Part shown: positions 50,025 through 59,574 of the stretch, one piece after another
How the letters are laid out: the number at the start of each line of letters is the position of its first letter
Position numbering within the stretch: the first letter of the stretch is position 1
Assembly (NCBI GenBank): GCA_016868455.1
Contig: VGGV01000001.1
Location: 124,001 to 188,000, forward strand
Origin: Bacteroidota bacterium
GTDB taxonomy: Bacteria > Bacteroidota > Bacteroidia > Chitinophagales > Chitinophagaceae
Length of the DNA stretch: 64,000 nucleotides
Direction: 5' to 3'
Translations under genes and position numbers: made by a program
Notes under the pieces: generated by a model
Told to the model about the DNA's origin: nothing
The model's database searches: none
Seen by the model: only the letters and a program-made list of their open reading frames with translations

Positions 50025-50957
50025 TTAGTTTGCCTGATATTTCACCATTGTTCTTTTGGAACTGCCATCATCAAAAAACTCCATAATGGCATAGGCCGGG
50101 TCAAACTCCTGGAAAGTACCTTTCCACCAGTTGCCGGAAACAGCGCCATTACAATAATAACGGATACCGAGGTATTCTATCTCTTCCTGCAGGTGAATGT
50201 GGCCGCTGATACAGGCTTTGATGCTGGGGTATTGTCTGAAAAGTTTTTTCAGCGCCAGGAAATCGGTATGCATCAGGTTCCGCTTTACCAGCAGGTCGCC
50301 ATTGGCTTCTGTTTTATTAAAGAACAGACCCGCACAAATGGAGAGTATGGGGATATGCGATATGATGCAGATAAACCGGCGGGCCGGTACGGATTTCAGT
50401 TCCTCCTGCAGCCAGTTCAGCTGTTCTTCATCCAGCCGGGCAATATACCCGCCTGCGGGGTTCAGTTGTGTACTGTCAAGTACAATAAAATGCCAGTTCT
50501 CCCTGCTAAAACTGTAATACCGGTTTTTCATTTCCAGTGTTTCCACTGCCCATACCTTGCCATACAGCGGGTCACCGGCGGGTTTTTCTCCTTTGATGAA
50601 CCATCCCCAGACATCGTGGTTGCCGATGGTGTGATACACCGGCAGGCTGTTTTCTTTTCGCAGCAGATTTTTAAAAAGGTCCCACTGAACCTGTGTTTGC
50701 TGCCTGTCGGCTTCAAGGGAATCCATGATGGCGTCTCCGCCGTTCACAATAAAATCAACCGGGTTCTTCAGTTGCTGTACGTGGTGCAGGGCTTTGGTCA
50801 TACCTGCCTCAGGTACCTGCCCGGGTTTTACATGTATATCGGTAAGATGCGCAAGGCGGATGGGTTTTTTCTTTTTGCCCGTAGCCAAAACAGAGGCGGG
50901 CAGCAGGCTGCTGCCCGCCAGTGCAGCCGAAGTTTGCAGGAAAGTTTTTCTGTTCAT
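50025..50957 (-). CDS. Calcineurin-like metallophosphoesterase, Tat-type leader
   Basis: MNRKTFLQTSAALAGSSLLPASVLA; RLAHLTDIHVKPGQ, VNGGDAIMD, HTIGNHDVWG, CIISHIPI, CISGHIHLQ. Confidence 0.9.
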   Translation of the reverse strand: MNRKTFLQTSAALAGSSLLPASVLATGKKKKPIRLAHLTDIHVKPGQVPEAGMTKALHHVQQLKNPVDFIVNGGDAIMDSLEADRQQTQVQWDLFKNLLRKENSLPVYHTIGNHDVWGWFIKGEKPAGDPLYGKVWAVETLEMKNRYYSFSRENWHFIVLDSTQLNPAGGYIARLDEEQLNWLQEELKSVPARRFICIISHIPILSICAGLFFNKTEANGDLLVKRNLMHTDFLALKKLFRQYPSIKACISGHIHLQEEIEYLGIRYYCNGAVSGNWWKGTFQEFDPAYAIMEFFDDGSSKRTMVKYQAN

Positions 50958-51217
50958 AAGCAGATTTTACCAATGATTAAGGCTGTGATATAGAGAAAGT
51001 CCGGTACTATTATTGCGCTGAATCTTGCCGGCTGATACTAAAAAAGCCTGCCCGGCGTTTTTCAGCAGTCCCCTCATTTCAAAAATAGCATTGTTTTCCA
51101 TGAAGCTGAATAAGTTGAGTTGCCAATTTGTATCCACTCCGGAAGCGCAGGTAAATAAAATAATCTTATTTTTAGGGATTGAAATATTAAATATCTGACC
51201 TTAGGTAAACATCAACC

Positions 51218-52861
51218 ATGAGAAAACACATCTTTTTCCTGCTGGCGATGGGAATTATCCTGGTAACAGGTTGCCAGAAAGAACTGAGTTTTGAACAACC
51301 CAGCAGCCCGGCAGAGGGCAGCCTGCAGGATGATGCTTCCGGCGATTGCCTTCCCAAAACGGTGAACGGGGCTTATGCTGTGGGGCAGGCGCTAACAGCC
51401 TCCAATACCATTACCGTTGCCGTAAGTGTTACCAAAACGGGAACCTATACGGTTTATACCGATACGGTGAACGGGTATTTCTTCCGTGTCACCGGCACTT
51501 TTACCAACCTCGGCACTACCAACGTTACGCTTCGGGGAAATGGTACTCCATTTGCTGCAGGCATCAACAATTTTGTGGTGACATTTGATACCACTGTTTG
51601 TGATATACAGGTTACCGTTACCCAGCCGGGTGTGGGTACACTGGCCGGCGCTCCTAATGCCTGTGCACCTATTACAGTAAACGGCGCTTATAGCCCCGGG
51701 GCTTCAATGACTGCTGCCCATAATGCAGTAGTTACAGTGAATGTAACCACAGCGGGAGCTTTTAATATTACTACTGATACCGTAGCAGGCATCTGGTTTA
51801 CTTTCTCCGGAGCATTGGGACTGGGTACACAAACGGTGCCCTTACAGGCGCAGGGAGCTATACCGGCAAGTACTACCGCAGGAGCCAAAACATTTACAGT
51901 AAAACTGGGTGCCAGCCGCTGCACTTTTGATGTGCAGGTGACCGCCGCCGCCACCGGAACGGTGGACTGCACCAACCCGGTATTTAGCGGAACATTTACC
52001 GTTGGTGTTGCGATGACAGCGGCCAATACGGTACAAATAAATGTAACGGTGGCCACCATCGGGGCCTATACGATAACCACGGATACTGTGAACGGGGTTT
52101 GGTTTAATGCCAGCGGCAATTTTACGGCAACAGGCCCTGCCACCCTTACCCTTACCGGAAATGGTACTCCGGTTAATTCCGGGCCGTTTACCTATACGGT
52201 AAGATGGGGTACAAGCACCTGTACATTCAGTTGTACATTTAATCCTCCGCCGGATTATTTCCCCCGCACCACTAACAGTAACTGGAGTTATGAGTGGGAT
52301 GATGATCCGGTGGATTCATTGTACAGGAATGTGATTGCAGCTACTCATTCAGCTGCGGGGAATACCTTTAATATTTTTATGTTTGATGATGGCACTGGCC
52401 CCGATTCATCCGGTTATTACCGCAGAAACGGAGGCGATTATTTTGAATGGTTTGACGCAGGGGCATTCATTGGATACAATCCTCCTGAATTATGGGCGCA
52501 GTATATATTCTTAAAGGATAATGTAGCGTTGAATACTAACTGGAAATCGCAGTCTTTTTCAGGGTTTATAGGTCCAACTCCTCTTACTATTCGTTTCAGT
52601 TATACAATCAAGCTTAAAGATGGCCCTCTGTCATTTTCTACTTCAACGGGGAATATGAACTTCACCAATGTAATTGCCGTTGAGGAAAAATATGAAGCTG
52701 AGATCGCCCCCGGCGTATGGCAGGATTTAACTGACCAGGTAGGTTATTTTAAGAGTTACTATGCAAGGAATATCGGGCTGGTGTTATTGGAGTATTATCC
52801 TGATAGTGCTGCTACCATACCTGATAACAAAATGGAACTTCGGCGACACCAGGTATTTTAA
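51218..52861 (+). CDS. Large surface lipoprotein with three tandem beta-rich repeats
   Basis: 547 aa; lipobox GIILVTGCQKE; three repeats of NGAY-x-VG...TVAV...GTYTVYTDTVNG...FTVKLG-x-x-x-CTF. Confidence 0.7.
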   Translation: MRKHIFFLLAMGIILVTGCQKELSFEQPSSPAEGSLQDDASGDCLPKTVNGAYAVGQALTASNTITVAVSVTKTGTYTVYTDTVNGYFFRVTGTFTNLGTTNVTLRGNGTPFAAGINNFVVTFDTTVCDIQVTVTQPGVGTLAGAPNACAPITVNGAYSPGASMTAAHNAVVTVNVTTAGAFNITTDTVAGIWFTFSGALGLGTQTVPLQAQGAIPASTTAGAKTFTVKLGASRCTFDVQVTAAATGTVDCTNPVFSGTFTVGVAMTAANTVQINVTVATIGAYTITTDTVNGVWFNASGNFTATGPATLTLTGNGTPVNSGPFTYTVRWGTSTCTFSCTFNPPPDYFPRTTNSNWSYEWDDDPVDSLYRNVIAATHSAAGNTFNIFMFDDGTGPDSSGYYRRNGGDYFEWFDAGAFIGYNPPELWAQYIFLKDNVALNTNWKSQSFSGFIGPTPLTIRFSYTIKLKDGPLSFSTSTGNMNFTNVIAVEEKYEAEIAPGVWQDLTDQVGYFKSYYARNIGLVLLEYYPDSAATIPDNKMELRRHQVF

Positions 52862-52883
52862 ATAACAGGATTAAAATATTATT

Positions 52884-52914
52884 AAGGCTGCCACCCGGCA
52901 GCCTTTGTTGTTTT
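52884..52914. terminator. Terminator between convergent genes
   Basis: AAGGCTGCC-ACCC-GGCAGCCTT then TGTTGTTTTT. Confidence 0.75.
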
Positions 52915-52916
52915 TA

Positions 52917-54398
52917 TCAAAACCCTTTCTTCTTCCCCGATTCAAGCGGGGGCAGTTTAAAATCATCCACGGCGCTTTTCTGGGAAATCAGTTTCTCAAT
53001 TTCTTCTATTTTTCTGGGAGCAAAACGGGAGAGGAGTTCGTATCCGTCCTGTGTAATCAGCAGGTCGTCTTCAATGCGTACAGCGATGCTCCACCATTTT
53101 TTATCACAAGGGCTGCCTTCGGGTATATAAATACCCGGCTCAATGGTGATCACCATATCTTTTTTCATTGTATCATAACTGCCGCGGTCATGCACATCCA
53201 GCCCGATATGGTGGCCAAGCCCATGCGGAAAATATTTTCCCACATCGGCTTTATTTTTGATGATGCCAAGGTTTACCAATCCGTCGGCAATCACATCCCT
53301 TGCCGCTTTGCCGGCATCAGCCCATTTAGAACCGTCTTTTAATGTTTTTAAAGCTGCTTCCTGCGCATCATATACCAGTTGGTAAATGGCCCGTTCTTCT
53401 TCAGAAAATTTACCGTCAGCAGGTATGGTCCTTGTTACATCGGCTGTGTAGCCATGGTACTCGGCCCCAACATCCATCAGCAGCATCTGGCCTCCGATTT
53501 TTGTTTTGGCATTATCCATATAATGCAGCACACAGCCATTCTCACCGCTTCCGATGATGGAGCCATAGCCCACACCTTCGGCGCCATGTTTTTTGTGTAC
53601 GTATTCATGCAGGCCCTGTATCTCCAGTTCGCTCATGCCCGGGTGTATGGCTTTCATCACTTCATTTTGTCCCTGGCAGGATATTTCCACTGCTTTGCGC
53701 AGCAGATCCAGTTCTTCCGGGGTTTTTATTTCCCTTAACTGGCCGGTGAGTTTTGTATACAGGCGGCTGTCAAAACGGTTTTGCCGGGTCATTTGCTCCG
53801 GCATAGCGACCCTGGTTTTAAAAAGTTCAATCAGATCGTACAGGTCGCTTTTATCCCAGCGGATGTCGGGTACATCCCTGGGCAGGTCATGGTACAGAAT
53901 CTTGCTGAATTTGCTGAAATCAATCTTTACATTTTTAAAATCTTCACCATTATACACCGCGACAAAGCCCAGTTTATTCCTTGCCCCTTCCACACCCAGG
54001 CGCTTTCCGGTCCACTGCTCGGCTTGTGCATTTCTTTTCTGCACAAACAGCATTTCATTGAATGTGTAACTGAGTGAGTCTGTTTGTTCTTCTTTAAATA
54101 TCAGCAACAGCGAATGCGGCTCACGGTAACCACTGAAATAATACATATCAGGATTGGGATGGTACAGGTATTCCACATCATTGGAAAAATTGCGGGTAGG
54201 GTAAGCAAATATTACCGCCACTGAATTGTCGGGCATTATTTTCCGCAGTGCATCCCGCCGGCCCTGGTGAAAGGATGCGGGCAGGTAATCTTTCGGCAAC
54301 GCTTCCTCTGCGGGGATGGGTTGTGCGGGAACAGTAAAGGCTGAGAAAACGGCAGCCGCAGCAACAAAAGTTCTGACGATATGAAAAAACCGGCGCAT
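52917..54398 (-). CDS. Xaa-Pro aminopeptidase (aminopeptidase P family, M24B)
   Basis: 493 aa; LLMDVGAEYHGYTADVTRTIPADGKFSEEERAIYQLV, HGLGHHIGLDVHD, ITIEPGIYIPE. Confidence 0.92.
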   Translation of the reverse strand: MRRFFHIVRTFVAAAAVFSAFTVPAQPIPAEEALPKDYLPASFHQGRRDALRKIMPDNSVAVIFAYPTRNFSNDVEYLYHPNPDMYYFSGYREPHSLLLIFKEEQTDSLSYTFNEMLFVQKRNAQAEQWTGKRLGVEGARNKLGFVAVYNGEDFKNVKIDFSKFSKILYHDLPRDVPDIRWDKSDLYDLIELFKTRVAMPEQMTRQNRFDSRLYTKLTGQLREIKTPEELDLLRKAVEISCQGQNEVMKAIHPGMSELEIQGLHEYVHKKHGAEGVGYGSIIGSGENGCVLHYMDNAKTKIGGQMLLMDVGAEYHGYTADVTRTIPADGKFSEEERAIYQLVYDAQEAALKTLKDGSKWADAGKAARDVIADGLVNLGIIKNKADVGKYFPHGLGHHIGLDVHDRGSYDTMKKDMVITIEPGIYIPEGSPCDKKWWSIAVRIEDDLLITQDGYELLSRFAPRKIEEIEKLISQKSAVDDFKLPPLESGKKKGF

Positions 54399-54578
54399 AA
54401 TAAAAAGTTGATGCTCTAAGTTAGCTGAATTCGGACAGGGGTAACTGAAGTTTTTTACAAACGGGGGAAGGTAACCCGGGGCCGGAAGTCAGAGGTCGGA
54501 AGTTAGCGTTATATGTAGCTTTCCAAAATACGCAAGGAGGACTAACGACAAATTGCTACAGACTATTGACTCAGCAGC

Positions 54579-54848
54579 TCAATCATCATCGTCATCTTCA
54601 TAATAAGCTCCCTGGCTGCTTTTGTACTGTTCTTCCCATTCCTTTACTTTTTCATCGTTCAGGCATTCGATTATGTCGTGCAGGGGGTCTTTTTTCAGCT
54701 TCCATTCAGTGGCAGTAGGATCATCAAAACGCTGTATAAAAAGACAATGGTCTGATTCCACTGACACTTTGATCAGTGTAACTGGTGAGTCTTCTTTCTC
54801 TCTTACCAGGTAATAACAGCCTGTTTCAAGCAAGTCATACGAGTACAT
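54579..54848 (-). CDS. Conserved-looking small hypothetical protein with acidic tail
   Basis: 89 aa ending YYEDDDDD; upstream AAGGAGGGGATT RBS-like sequence. Confidence 0.55.
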   Translation of the reverse strand: MYSYDLLETGCYYLVREKEDSPVTLIKVSVESDHCLFIQRFDDPTATEWKLKKDPLHDIIECLNDEKVKEWEEQYKSSQGAYYEDDDDD

Positions 54849-55107
54849 AATCCCCTCCTTTTTAAATAAATTTTTGTCAGCAGTAATGGGTTGATAAGCA
54901 GAATCAGATGGTTAATAAGCAGTGGGGAACTTGAACGGGTCAGGAGTACAGTTCAAAATTAGGGGAATGGATATAATGCCGGATGTGAAATTTTAGTTAT
55001 CGAGTTTTCGTTATATCAGCGCATTGATTTTTAGGCAGTTATAGCTGAAAACTAAAATACCTTTTGGAACCCGTAAAGGCAGCGAAAGGTATTTTGCGGG
55101 AGAAAAT

Positions 55108-55281
55108 TCAGAGGCTGAACATGCACTTACGGCTGCACTCTTTCTTCTTTTCGGTTTTCTTTTCCGTTGTGCTGTTCGCTTTCTTTTTGCCTGTTTGACT
55201 GGTAGACAGGTTGCTAAAGCTGGCAAAGGCTACCGCCCCGATGCCTGCCATCAGTAAAATCACTACCAGTGCTTTTTTCAT
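55108..55281 (-). CDS. 57-aa exported Lys/Cys-rich micro-protein (not in supplied ORF track)
   Basis: MKKALVVILLMAGIGAVAFASFSNLSTSQTGKKKANSTTEKKTEKKKECSRKCMFSL*; signal-peptide-like N-terminus. Confidence 0.5.
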   Translation of the reverse strand: MKKALVVILLMAGIGAVAFASFSNLSTSQTGKKKANSTTEKKTEKKKECSRKCMFSL

Positions 55282-55409
55282 AGCTGAATATTTAGACTGA
55301 AAAGTTACGGAGATTACCGGGTAACAAGCAAAATGTTTTGATGAATGGCAGCAAGAGGCCGTAAGTCTGAAGTCTGAAGTCAGAGCCTTGCACCAGATTC
55401 ATCTTACTA

Positions 55410-56724
55410 TTACAACTTGGTTACTTTCATCTCCACCCTGCGGTTCTTCGCCCGGTTAGCTTCGGTATCGTTGGGTGCAACCGGCATATCCGGACCATAG
55501 CCTTTGATGGTAATGCGGCCGTCATCAATCCCTTTTGAAACCAGGTAATCTTTGCAACTGCGAACTCTTTTCAGCGATAAATCCTGGTTTAATGCAGCGC
55601 CCCCCTCAGAAGATGTGTGGCCCGACAGCAGGATTTCCATCGAAGCATTTTGCTTCATCAGTGCAGCCAGTTTGTCCAGTTCAGCTTTGCCTGCTGCCAG
55701 CAGCACGGCGCTGTTCACTTCAAACTGAATGGTGTTCAGCACCAGGTTATCGCCTTCCTGCAGTGTTTTATTGTTGAATGAAACTTTACCTGAGCGTTTT
55801 AGTTCCAGTTCAACCGGTTCATGCGTTATGCCTTCAATCACATCTGTTTGTTTTTCATCTGATGAGTAACCCTCAGCGCTTCCTTTCACTATATACAGCC
55901 CGGCGGGAATATCATCAATCATAAAATTGCCTTCTACATCGGCAACAGCGCTGCCGTATTCACCAACGCTGGCCATAGCGCCGGGGATGGGCTCCCGGGT
56001 GGCGGCATCAATGATACGGCCCTGTACTTTTCCCCTGTAAATATATTTGGGGTTAATCAGCAGTTTTACAAAATCAACCGCATAACCATCGCCCTGTTTC
56101 GAAACCGGGTCGTCAATAGCAATGATCAGCGAATCACCGGATACTTTTTGTAACGGTTCCGGTGTAAGTTTAATGGTGATGAGTTTTCCGATTGGCCCTG
56201 TCTGGTTAATCCGGTTGATCATTTTTTCCGCTTCAGTAAATCGCAGGCCGTTCAATTTTACCTGGAATTTTGAATGAAAGGCCGGCGCCTGAAAATCATC
56301 ATTGAAAAACTGAAGGGCGGCAGAATCAACCTTTACATTTTTTAAAGCAGCAAGGGGAATTGAAATGCTTTGGGGATTATTGGCGGGGCGTTTTGTTGTT
56401 TCGGTGTAGCCGTCAGTACCGGCCATTGACCCGTATTTAAAACCTGAAGGAACCATGATACGGTCCTGTCTTTTGCATCATTTATGTTCACTGCCCATGG
56501 AAAGGCATGGGAGGGGGTGGACCAACCGGAAAAAGGGTTGTATTCAGGGTCAAATCCGAAGCCGAGGTTATCAATATCCCCAACACGGATCATCAGGTCA
56601 GCCTCCACGGTATTTCTGAGAACAAGGTATTGTGTGCCCCAGTCGCCATCTGTATCGGTGCTTCGCTGGGAGAAACCGGTAGTTGCAGGAATAAGAAGAA
56701 ACAGAAAAGAATAATTCTTTTCAT
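55410..56724 (-). pseudogene. OmpA-family protein with N-terminal region broken by two homopolymer frameshifts
   Basis: C-terminal OmpA domain NTIQFEVNSAVLLAAGKAELDKLAALMKQNASMEILLSGHTSSEGG...RAKNRRVEMKV. N-terminus MKRIILF|LFLLIPATTGFSQRSTDTDGDWGTQYLVLRNTVEADLMIRVGDIDNLGFGFDPEYNPFSGWSTPSHAFPWAVNINDAK|RQDRIMVPSGFKYGSMAG restored by adding one base at 56705-56708 and one at 56471-56474. Confidence 0.7.
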
Positions 56725-56827
56725 AGAGAGTAATTTTCAGGAAAATTAAACCAAATAACAGGAAATAATACTACTGGGTTTACATTATTTAAAAATTCAC
56801 AGGCAAGATGAAATACATACCAAAACC

Positions 56828-57469
56828 TCATTCATCTGAATTATCCGGCTTAATAAGAATATTTTTGCTGACCAGGCTTTGCACCATCGGTTGCCCATAG
56901 GTGTGGGCAAGAGTATTTTTTCCTGCAATATCAAATGTGCGGCTGCGGGCGGTATAGATCATTTGCCGGCTGTTAAGATCATAGAAATTGTTTTCCCAGT
57001 TGTATTTTGTTTCATCGGCATGATAACCGGGTGTATCAATCCGTTCGCTGACCTCATTCAGGTATCGGTCAAAACGGCCGTAACGGTTATAGTAAGCATA
57101 GTCGGTTATTTTACCGGGAACATAAACCTGTTCTTTTTTTTTATCCAGCGGAACAACAGTCAGTATGCCGTCGAATCCTTTTCCTTCAATGGCGGTTCTT
57201 GCACGGACCGTGTCGCCTTTTGCAAAAGTGCCCGGCGGGAAGATTTTGTTTGCAGCAATGGCGCTATACCCGGGTTCTTTTAAATCGCCGGCAAGGTGGT
57301 CTTCCATTTTTACCTGCAGTTCATTTTCATTGGCAGGCAATACACCCAATACCAGTATTTTTTTATATTTCTTTGGAACAGCATCTTTAGCCGCCCATGG
57401 CTGGGTTATTTTACTGGGCTGGCAGGCAATCAGCAGTTCCACAAAAGGGGAAAAGAGAAGTTTTTTCAT
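56828..57469 (-). CDS. Hypothetical lipoprotein
   Basis: 213 aa; MKKLLFSPFVELLIACQPSK lipobox; KYKKILVLGVLPANENELQVKMEDHLAGDL. Confidence 0.65.
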   Translation of the reverse strand: MKKLLFSPFVELLIACQPSKITQPWAAKDAVPKKYKKILVLGVLPANENELQVKMEDHLAGDLKEPGYSAIAANKIFPPGTFAKGDTVRARTAIEGKGFDGILTVVPLDKKKEQVYVPGKITDYAYYNRYGRFDRYLNEVSERIDTPGYHADETKYNWENNFYDLNSRQMIYTARSRTFDIAGKNTLAHTYGQPMVQSLVSKNILIKPDNSDE

Positions 57470-57587
57470 TGTTATACCTTGAGGAAATAAAAGTACTTTG
57501 CCATGATTCAGTGAATGGTGAGGGACGTCATTTGCAGGCAGGAGCTTTATCGGGTTTCTTTTCCACAGCAGTTAATAATTCCAAATC

Positions 57588-57617
57588 TTGTGTGCAGGAC
57601 CTGTTTTGGTATATTTG
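57588..57617 (+). promoter_or_regulatory. Bacteroidota-type promoter for topoisomerase IV operon
   Basis: TTG (57588) - 19 bp - TATATTTG (57610-57617), matching TTTG/TTG-N19-TAnnTTTG. Confidence 0.55.
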
Positions 57618-57633
57618 CCCAGCCCCTCCCAAA

Positions 57634-57652
57634 TCCTCCCCGAAGGGGAGGA
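57634..57652 (+). repeat. Hairpin in leader between promoter and parE
   Basis: TCCTCCCC-GAA-GGGGAGGA perfect 8-bp stem. Confidence 0.65.
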
Positions 57653-57675
57653 CTTTATTTTTAAAGGAATAATAA

Positions 57676-59574
57676 ATGGCAAGAGAAAAAGATATATCCA
57701 GCCTGTTTAACTACGATGAGAGCAGTATAAAATCCCTGGACTGGAAAGAGCATATCCGCCTGAGACCGGGAATGTATATTGGTAAGCTGGGCGATGGTTC
57801 CTCGCCGGACGATGGCATTTATGTACTGGTTAAAGAAGTAATTGACAACTGCATTGATGAGTTTGCTATGGGTTATGGTAAAACAGTGGAGTTGTCAGTT
57901 GATAAAAAAACTGTAACGATAAGGGACTTCGGCCGCGGCATTCCGCTGGGCAAAGTGGTGGATGTGGTAAGCAAAGTAAACACCGGGGCCAAATTTGACA
58001 GCAAAGTTTTTCAAAAGTCGGTTGGGCTGAACGGGGTGGGCACCAAAGCGGTGAATGCCCTGAGCAATTATTTTAAAGTAACTGCGGTAAGGGAAGGAAA
58101 AGAAAAGACGGCTGAATTTGAAAGAGGCGTATTGATAAAAGAATATAAAGAAGCGAAAACGGGCGAACCGAACGGTACGCTGGTGACCTTTATCCCCGAT
58201 GACATCGTCTTTAAAAACTTCAAATTTCATCCTGAATTTTTGGAGAACCAGGTCTGGAACTATTGCTTCCTGAATGCCGGGTTGAAAATTATTTTCAACG
58301 GTAAAACCTATGTAAGCAAAAATGGTTTGCTGGACCTGCTGCAGCGCAAGACCAATGAAGATGAGCTCCGTTATCCCATTATTCATTTAACGGGTAATGA
58401 TATTGAAGTGGCCCTTTCACACACCAATGATTACGGTGAGGATATTTACAGTTTTGTGAACGGCCAGCACACCACCCAGGGCGGCACACACCAGCAGGCT
58501 TTCCGGGAGGCCTATGTAAAAACAATAAGAGACTTCTTTAAAAAGGACTATGATGCCTCAGATATAAGAACCGGAATAGTGGCGGCTGTTTCTGTCAGGG
58601 TTGTTGAGCCGGTGTTTGAATCACAAACCAAAACAAAACTGGGTTCAGTAAATGTGGATACGGAAGGACCCAGTATGAAACAGTTTGTGGGTGATTTCCT
58701 TGCAAAGGAACTGGATAATTTTCTCCATAAAAATCCTTCCACTGCTGAGGCGCTGAAAAAAAGAATTGAACAAAGCGAAAGGGAACGGAAGGAAATGGCC
58801 GGCATTAAAAAACTGGCGAATGAAAGGGCCAAAAAAGCCAACCTGCACAACCGTAAACTCCGGGATTGCCGCTACCACATGGATGATGAGCCCCCGGCAA
58901 GAGGGAGGGAGGAATTTGTTGCAAAGCAAAATGAAACCACCATTTTCATCACAGAAGGCGACAGCGCCAGCGGCTCTATTACCAAGGCAAGAAATGTGGA
59001 AACACAGGCGGTGTTCAGTCTAAGGGGCAAACCGCTGAACTGTTTCGGCCTGACCAAAAAGGTGGTGTACGAAAATGAAGAGTTCAATTTATTGCAACAT
59101 GCATTGAATATTGAAGAAGGACTGGAAGGCCTGCGCTATAATAATGTGGTGATTGCAACGGATGCCGACGTGGATGGCATGCATATACGCCTGCTGCTGA
59201 TGACCTTCTTTTTACAGTTCTTTCCCGACCTGGTAAAACATGAGAAAGTATATGTGCTGGAAACGCCGTTGTTTAGAGTAAGAAATAAACAAGAAACCAT
59301 TTATTGTTATGATGAAACGGAGAAACAGGCGGCAATGAAAAAACTGGGAGGCAAACCGGAGGTAACAAGATTTAAGGGGCTTGGTGAAATAAGCCCGGAT
59401 GAATTTGCCCAGTTTATCGGTCCGGATATGCGCAAGCAGCTGATGCGGGTGGAAGAGGGTGAGCATATTCAGCAGTTGCTGGAATACTATATGGGCAAGA
59501 ACACACCCGACAGGCAGGAATTCATTATTAATAACCTGAAGATAGAATCGGATGCCCCGGTGGAAGCGGCCTGA
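57676..59574 (+). CDS. parE: DNA topoisomerase IV subunit B (type IIA, ParE/GyrB-like)
   Basis: 632 aa; [73 protein letters not shown]. Confidence 0.93.
   Translation: MAREKDISSLFNYDESSIKSLDWKEHIRLRPGMYIGKLGDGSSPDDGIYVLVKEVIDNCIDEFAMGYGKTVELSVDKKTVTIRDFGRGIPLGKVVDVVSKVNTGAKFDSKVFQKSVGLNGVGTKAVNALSNYFKVTAVREGKEKTAEFERGVLIKEYKEAKTGEPNGTLVTFIPDDIVFKNFKFHPEFLENQVWNYCFLNAGLKIIFNGKTYVSKNGLLDLLQRKTNEDELRYPIIHLTGNDIEVALSHTNDYGEDIYSFVNGQHTTQGGTHQQAFREAYVKTIRDFFKKDYDASDIRTGIVAAVSVRVVEPVFESQTKTKLGSVNVDTEGPSMKQFVGDFLAKELDNFLHKNPSTAEALKKRIEQSERERKEMAGIKKLANERAKKANLHNRKLRDCRYHMDDEPPARGREEFVAKQNETTIFITEGDSASGSITKARNVETQAVFSLRGKPLNCFGLTKKVVYENEEFNLLQHALNIEEGLEGLRYNNVVIATDADVDGMHIRLLLMTFFLQFFPDLVKHEKVYVLETPLFRVRNKQETIYCYDETEKQAAMKKLGGKPEVTRFKGLGEISPDEFAQFIGPDMRKQLMRVEEGEHIQQLLEYYMGKNTPDRQEFIINNLKIESDAPVEAA

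Noticed and set aside
50193-50993. 266-aa plus-strand ORF opposite the metallophosphoesterase
   Set aside because: Conserved phosphoesterase motifs lie on the minus strand; plus ORF is a shadow.
10000-56724. Alternative genetic code or systematic stop-codon readthrough
   Set aside because: In-frame stops are a mix of TAA, TAG and TGA, and genes also carry frameshifts and deletions; intact genes end normally with all three stops.
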